Shown: positions 20,857-24,688 of the stretch, piece by piece
How positions within the stretch are numbered: the stretch's first letter is position 1
Layout of the letters: every line of letters starts with the position of its first letter
Virus record (IMG/VR): IMGVR_UViG_3300035523_000098
Span: 1 to 24,688 of that record
Origin: a virus
Reading direction: 5' to 3' (one strand)
Length of the DNA: 24,688 nucleotides
Position numbers and translations under genes: made by a program
The notes under the pieces: generated by a model
Databases searched by the model: none
Seen by the model: only the letters and a program-made list of their open reading frames with translations
What the model was told of the DNA's origin: nothing

Positions 20857-21927
20857 TCATTGGGTGCGGTTTCGCCCCCGTTTCCCTGGAGACGTACCAT
20901 CGTTGGGGTTGGCTCCGCAGTTCTTCAGCGACCGTTCCACGCGGTACGGCCCCCAGCGTTCGTCCTCGCCTTCGTGAACCAGGTCGGAGAGCCGCATAGA
21001 GCCCTTCCGGTAGAGGTCGAACTTGCCGGGTCCGAGGATCTTCCTCTGCTCGCTCTCGTCAAGGTTGGCGAAGACCTCCTCACCTGTCTCCTTGGGCTTC
21101 CACGTCCGGTCCGGCATGTCGGGATAGCCGAGCTCCGCCCATGACTTTGCGGCCGGTATCGTGGTGCAGCGACAGCACACGTGGCTTGCGAACGGCTCAT
21201 CCAGGGGGTGAAAGGTCCCGTCCATCGCCCAGCATACCGGGCAGCACCGCAAGCCGCCAGACGCCTTCCACCACCAGCCGGCGACGTATTCGCTGTTCTC
21301 CTTCAGGTACTCCGCGGCGGACGTGCGGTAGGCGCGCAAGGTCTCAGTGCGGGCGATGCGCAGAGACCGGGAGAGAGGCACGCCGAGTTCGTCCCGCACT
21401 TCGGCCGCGATCCGCTCCGGGCCGAAGCCCAGCGCCAGGCCGGAAAGCAGCCGATCGCGAACGGCCTCTCCGGCGGCCGGCGCGATCTCGGCGAAGAGCG
21501 CGGCCAATGGCGAGCCGTCCGAGGCGAAGCCGGCCAGGCTCTCCGCGGCGCGGACAGGAAGTCGGGTGAACAGGCTCTCGATGCGGACGGTGGGCGGCGC
21601 CGGCGTCAGCGCCAGGGTTAGCTGCTCCGCCGTCGCTCCCACGGCCAGCTCCACCGCGGCGGCCTGGGCCTGGGCGATGGAGTCCGCGGCCGTCCCGCCG
21701 TAGCGGGCGATCCGCTCAACGACCTGGGCCTCCAGAGCCCGCAGCCGTGAGACGCGGTAGGCGACTGACTCGGGACTAGCCTTCACGTCGGCGAGCGCCG
21801 CGGCGAAGTCGCGCTTCAAGCGTTCGTAGACGGCGGTGTACGCCTTCACGAGATCGGCGGCCAACTCCCGATCGGCGGCAAGGAGGCGTTTCCGGTAGGC
21901 CTCGTGGACAGCCAGGATGCTCGCCAT
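20857..21927 (-). CDS. Minor head protein, SPP1 gp7 / Mu F-like
   Basis: The 356-residue protein starts at ATG 21927, one base after the sigma-fusion stop. The N-terminal half is helical. Residues about 160-260 carry the head-morphogenesis domain of the Mu F/SPP1 gp7 family: GFGPERIAAEVRDELGVPLS, then RIARTETLRAYRTSAAEYL and the Cys/His cluster CCPVCWAMDG (Cys228-232) with HVCCRCTTIPA (His249, Cys251-254). This matches the family pattern CxxC...HxxCRC. Members bind the portal region or DNA and affect genome delivery. It follows the portal in the classic order except for the fusion gene inserted between them. Confidence 0.9.
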   Translation of the reverse strand: MASILAVHEAYRKRLLAADRELAADLVKAYTAVYERLKRDFAAALADVKASPESVAYRVSRLRALEAQVVERIARYGGTAADSIAQAQAAAVELAVGATAEQLTLALTPAPPTVRIESLFTRLPVRAAESLAGFASDGSPLAALFAEIAPAAGEAVRDRLLSGLALGFGPERIAAEVRDELGVPLSRSLRIARTETLRAYRTSAAEYLKENSEYVAGWWWKASGGLRCCPVCWAMDGTFHPLDEPFASHVCCRCTTIPAAKSWAELGYPDMPDRTWKPKETGEEVFANLDESEQRKILGPGKFDLYRKGSMRLSDLVHEGEDERWGPYRVERSLKNCGANPNDGTSPGKRGRNRTQ

Positions 21928-21928
21928 C

Positions 21929-23011
21929 TCAGGCAGCCGCCGCTGGGAAGTTCAGGACGGCCCACTCCCCGAGCAGCTCCCTCGCCGCCTGGTCGTAGGC
22001 CATCGCCGCTGCCTTCGGGGAGCCAAACAGGCCCAGCTTGTGAGCGGTCCCATTCGCCATCAGTTCTGCTGTCCATTTTCCCGAAACAGCGTGCTGGCTG
22101 ACCCCCTTGAAGCCCGTCCGGTTCCTCGCCCGCTGCTGGTGGTAGGCCTGCCATGCCGGCACGATGACCAGGTTGGAGCGCCGGCAATCGAGAACGTTCC
22201 GGTTCACGGCAAGGACGCGATGGCCTTCGGGGACGGTCCCGACGACCACGTGGTGTAACCGTACCTGAAGGCGGCGCCCGCTTCTGCGGTCCTCGCTGTA
22301 GGCAAAGCCCTTGGCGTGCCGGTGCCAGCGGTAACTGCCGAGCCGGCCTGAGTCCAAGGCATCGACGATGGCGCTCCCGCCATTGGTGAGTGAGAGTTGG
22401 ACCGTCCCGCCCGCCACCATCTCGGCCACCCGCCGGGAGGCGCGCAGCCTGCCGGCGATCTCGACCTTGAACCGCCGCTGGAACCGCTCCGTCTCGGAAG
22501 GCTTCCAGCCGCGGCTGGCTCCGAACTCCTTCCACGGCAGCCCGCCCAGGATCACCTCGCGGACGGCAGCGGCGTCATCTCTTGGCAGCCCCGCCACGGC
22601 CGCGGCGATCTCCCCCGCATCAAGACCGGTCAAGGCCTCGGCCGCCACGTCCACCGAGGCGGGAAGCGTTTCCAGCATCGTGTCGCCGTCGCTGGTGAGG
22701 CCCATGGGCTTCAACTCGTTCAGGCTGTCCACCCGGATGGAGCCCGCTAGCGCCTTCGGGATGCCGTGCAGGTATCTGGCCCACGCGCGGATTTGGTGCT
22801 TGATCTCCCCTCGCACCCACGAGCCCGCCATCGTCTTGAAGGCGTAGCCGCGGCCCGGGTCGAACGTCTCGGCCGCCTTCATGAGGCCGAGGGCGCCGGC
22901 GCTGTAGTGGTCGTCATACGAGATGGCCGGGCACTTCCTCGTGAACTTTCCGGCCTCGGCCTCGACGATGTACAGATGGCTCGCTATAAGCGCTTCCCGT
23001 TCGGTCGTCAC
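21929..23011 (-). CDS. Sigma-70-like factor fused to a degenerate HNH-AP2 endonuclease-like domain
   Basis: The 360-residue protein starts at GTG 23011 (GTGA overlap with the portal stop); the longer frame back to 23827 lies inside the portal gene and is rejected. Residues about 5-88 match sigma-70 region 2 (SYDDHYSAGALGLMKAAETF, then DPGRGYAFKTMAGSWVRGEI). Residues 125-190 look like region 4 (GLPRDDAAAVREVILGGLPW before a helix-turn-helix). Residues 203-290 resemble phage HNH proteins (LHHVVVGTVPEGHRVLAVNR, LDCRRSNL), and 297-355 an AP2 DNA-binding domain (TGFKGVSQH, GKWTAELMANG, AAAMAYDQAARELLGEWAVLNF in pieces). The usual catalytic D-H of the HNH motif is Leu267-Ala268, and the usual N of LDN is Cys276, so nuclease activity is doubtful. 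It may be a transcription factor built from a homing endonuclease. Confidence 0.8.
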   Translation of the reverse strand: MTTEREALIASHLYIVEAEAGKFTRKCPAISYDDHYSAGALGLMKAAETFDPGRGYAFKTMAGSWVRGEIKHQIRAWARYLHGIPKALAGSIRVDSLNELKPMGLTSDGDTMLETLPASVDVAAEALTGLDAGEIAAAVAGLPRDDAAAVREVILGGLPWKEFGASRGWKPSETERFQRRFKVEIAGRLRASRRVAEMVAGGTVQLSLTNGGSAIVDALDSGRLGSYRWHRHAKGFAYSEDRRSGRRLQVRLHHVVVGTVPEGHRVLAVNRNVLDCRRSNLVIVPAWQAYHQQRARNRTGFKGVSQHAVSGKWTAELMANGTAHKLGLFGSPKAAAMAYDQAARELLGEWAVLNFPAAAA

Positions 23012-24513
23012 GCCTGCCCCCTGTCGAACGCGGCGAGGAGCTTGGAGCCCATCGCCTCCTGGGCCTCCCGCTTCTCGGCAATCATCGCCTGAACCTGCTC
23101 GTCGGAGTAGCCAAGCTCGGTGAGGATCTGCTTCTCGGAGACGCCGAGCTGCTGCTTCAAGAGCAGCGTCTGGGCCGACTCCTGGCCCGTCTCCCGGATC
23201 AGGGGCCTTGGCGCGATTGCCATGTCGATATCCCCTCGCTCGTAGCTGTCGAGGCTGAACGGCGCGAACTTGGCGCGCTGGGCGCCGAGTTCTCCCTTGC
23301 TCCCCCACGCTCCGGACTGGGCCCGCCACCCCGCGATGGCCACCGCCATCTGGAAGAGCTTCACGCTCTGCTGATCGTAGCCGGCAGCCGCGTCGCTGAG
23401 CCGGTTCACGGCGTCGCCCATGATCCTGGCGGCCGCCGGGCCGGTGACCTGGCTCATCTCCCGCAGTTGGGCGTGGACGGTCAACTCCGGCAGGTCCTTC
23501 TCGATCTCCGCGATCTGCTTGTCCAGAGCCGGGTAGGCGTCGGCGATCTGAAGCTCCAGCATGTGGATCCCGGAGCCCTGCGGCACCCGCCACAGGCCGA
23601 GGCTGTCCTTGTCCCGCTCCGGGGACGCCTGGTCCGCGGTTGGCGGCCGCTTCCCCCGCTCGTTGGGCAGCTTTCCCTCGGCATCCACGATGAGCGGGCT
23701 GTTCACGATCTTCATCACCCGGTCGTTGAGAGCGCTGGCCAGCTGGTTCAGCTCGTCCACCTTCTGGTAGCACGCCGCGATGGCCGGCTCGCCGTGGTCG
23801 CTCCCCACGTTCCGGTGCCTCGCCCACGCTGCCGGCACGAAGCCGTAGGGGTTGGGGACGGTCGCCTCCTGTCCGGGCTGGTAGCTGAACGGCTTGTCAT
23901 CTCGGAACGTGGTGATCGCCTCGGGCGTGACCTCCTTCCCGTACTTGTACTCGCGGCCGTTCTCATCGGCGGCGTACTCCTGCAGGTAGCGCTTCACGTT
24001 CCCCTGGCTGTCGAGGTCGAGCGCCGCGATCTGACCGGGCCACACGATGTCCAGGTAGACCTTCCTGCGCTCCATGTCGTCCACCACGGCCACGAGCACG
24101 TCGCCGAGGCTGGCCCCGTAGCGCACGAAGACGGACTTCCCGTCCAGCCAGTTCGACCACTGCCAAACCTGCTGGATGGCGGGCAGAAGCGCCTCGTTGT
24201 CGCTCTCGATGGGGATGGCGTCATCCAGCGGCCCCGGGTAGACGAACCCGGCATAGAAGTCTGCGAGCCGTCTTGCCGGGTTGTAGAGGCCGCGGATGTT
24301 GCGGTAGAGGTTGTAGTTCACCCGGTAGGCGACCGCGCTCCGGAAGCCGTCGTAGACGGAGTTCTCGTGCAGGCTCCAGAGGTAGCCGTACCACTCCTGC
24401 ATGCGCTGGTAGGCCTGCCCTTTACCCGACGGGTCCTGGAACACGCGCTTCCACGTCCCCACCGCCGCCCGCGTCGCCATGATCGCCCTCCTCGGTATGC
24501 TCTGTGCGCTCAT
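23008..24513 (-). CDS. Portal protein (SPP1 gp6-like)
   Basis: The 501-residue protein starts at ATG 24513, overlapping the upstream terminase-like stop. The N-terminal part (YRVNYNLYRNIRGLYNPARR, then LADFYAGFVYPG), the acidic-hydrophobic region VAVVDDMERRKVYLDIVWPG, NPYGFVPAAWARHRNVGSDH with a following KVDELNQLASALNDRVMKIV helix, and the C-terminal ILTELGYSDEQVQAMIAEK helix fit the SPP1 gp6 portal family. It forms the twelve-subunit channel through which DNA is packaged. Its stop overlaps the GTG of the sigma fusion, so that gene is probably translationally coupled to the portal. Confidence 0.88.
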   Translation of the reverse strand: MSAQSIPRRAIMATRAAVGTWKRVFQDPSGKGQAYQRMQEWYGYLWSLHENSVYDGFRSAVAYRVNYNLYRNIRGLYNPARRLADFYAGFVYPGPLDDAIPIESDNEALLPAIQQVWQWSNWLDGKSVFVRYGASLGDVLVAVVDDMERRKVYLDIVWPGQIAALDLDSQGNVKRYLQEYAADENGREYKYGKEVTPEAITTFRDDKPFSYQPGQEATVPNPYGFVPAAWARHRNVGSDHGEPAIAACYQKVDELNQLASALNDRVMKIVNSPLIVDAEGKLPNERGKRPPTADQASPERDKDSLGLWRVPQGSGIHMLELQIADAYPALDKQIAEIEKDLPELTVHAQLREMSQVTGPAAARIMGDAVNRLSDAAAGYDQQSVKLFQMAVAIAGWRAQSGAWGSKGELGAQRAKFAPFSLDSYERGDIDMAIAPRPLIRETGQESAQTLLLKQQLGVSEKQILTELGYSDEQVQAMIAEKREAQEAMGSKLLAAFDRGQA

Positions 24514-24688
24514 TCGTCTTCCTCGTCGCCGTCCAGCAAGTAGCTCAGGTCGACGATCTCATCGCCCCGCTCGTCTCTCATCTGCGAGGCCATCAGGAGC
24601 AAGGTCATCAGGCAGTCGGTGACGAGCTCGTCATCGTCCTCCTGGTAGGTCAATGCCTCCGCCTTCAGCTGCGGGTCGGAGAAGCGGA
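24510..24688 (-). CDS. Probable terminase large subunit, C-terminal end (partial)
   Basis: The frame enters from the right edge and ends at TGA 24512-24510, overlapping the portal ATG. The 58 visible residues (RFSDPQLKAEALTYQEDDDE, then LVTDCLMTLLLMASQMRDER and an acidic end) include a D-D-x-L-V-T-D-x-L-M helix, like the late nuclease-domain region of terminase large subunits. Gene order (immediately upstream of portal) supports this. Most of the ATPase and nuclease domains lie outside the window, so the call is contextual. Confidence 0.55.
   Translation of the reverse strand, partial: RFSDPQLKAEALTYQEDDDELVTDCLMTLLLMASQMRDERGDEIVDLSYLLDGDEEDE

Noticed and set aside
23012-23827. In-frame upstream extension of the sigma fusion into the portal gene
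   Set aside because: The extra 272 residues are an out-of-frame shadow of the portal, rich in Arg/Gly/Pro, while the GTG at 23011 has the standard GTGA coupling.
1-24688. CRISPR arrays, tRNA and rRNA genes
   Set aside because: No regularly spaced direct repeats, cloverleaf-like segments or rRNA-like sequence were noticed on reading; a tRNAscan run was not possible.

Overview
The window is the late (structural and lysis) half of a tailed, siphovirus-type phage or prophage from an unidentified bacterium with GC-rich DNA. Almost all genes lie on the minus strand and read right to left: a terminase-like C-terminus at the right edge, SPP1-type portal, a sigma-factor/HNH/AP2 fusion, MuF-type minor head protein, HExxH metalloprotease, scaffold, decoration protein, major capsid protein, a run of small head-tail connector genes, tail terminator, tail tube, tail assembly chaperone with a -1 frame second part, tape measure, Dit-like and hub/Tal-like tail proteins, then lysis genes (XhlA-like protein, M15 peptidase endolysin, holin). 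A rho-independent-type hairpin follows the last gene. The first 99 bases on the plus strand are the end of an IS630-like transposase, so the left edge of the phage lies close by. No integrase, repressor or replication gene is in view.

Three breaks in the minus-strand operon carry plus-strand transcription units that look like morons. (1) 10357-10929: consensus-like promoter, small lipoprotein, strong hairpin. (2) 11487-12747: secreted or lipidated 378-residue protein and a 16-bp-stem hairpin. (3) 19923-20849: extended -10 promoter, a 241-residue protein with a cysteine-rich tail, and a 15-bp-stem hairpin. A fourth unit at 19154-19265 has a near-perfect sigma-70 promoter and a terminator with no reading frame between them, so it is a candidate small RNA of about 75 nt. 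A decayed second copy of the 3' end of the tail chaperone gene lies between morons 1 and 2, a footprint of how these cassettes were acquired.

Two observations may belong together. First, a sigma-70-like protein (regions 2 and 4) is fused to an HNH-AP2 homing-endonuclease-like half whose catalytic Asp-His pair is Leu-Ala. It sits between portal and MuF and may be a domesticated DNA-binding transcription factor. Second, a short, strictly oriented motif (minus strand GSCGGCATAATC) lies in five intergenic gaps just upstream of late genes. Three of these gaps are the ones where a plus-strand unit, with its terminator, interrupts the late operon. The simplest reading is that these are late restart promoters, perhaps served by the phage-encoded sigma fusion. 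That link is inference; no experiment or database search was possible here.
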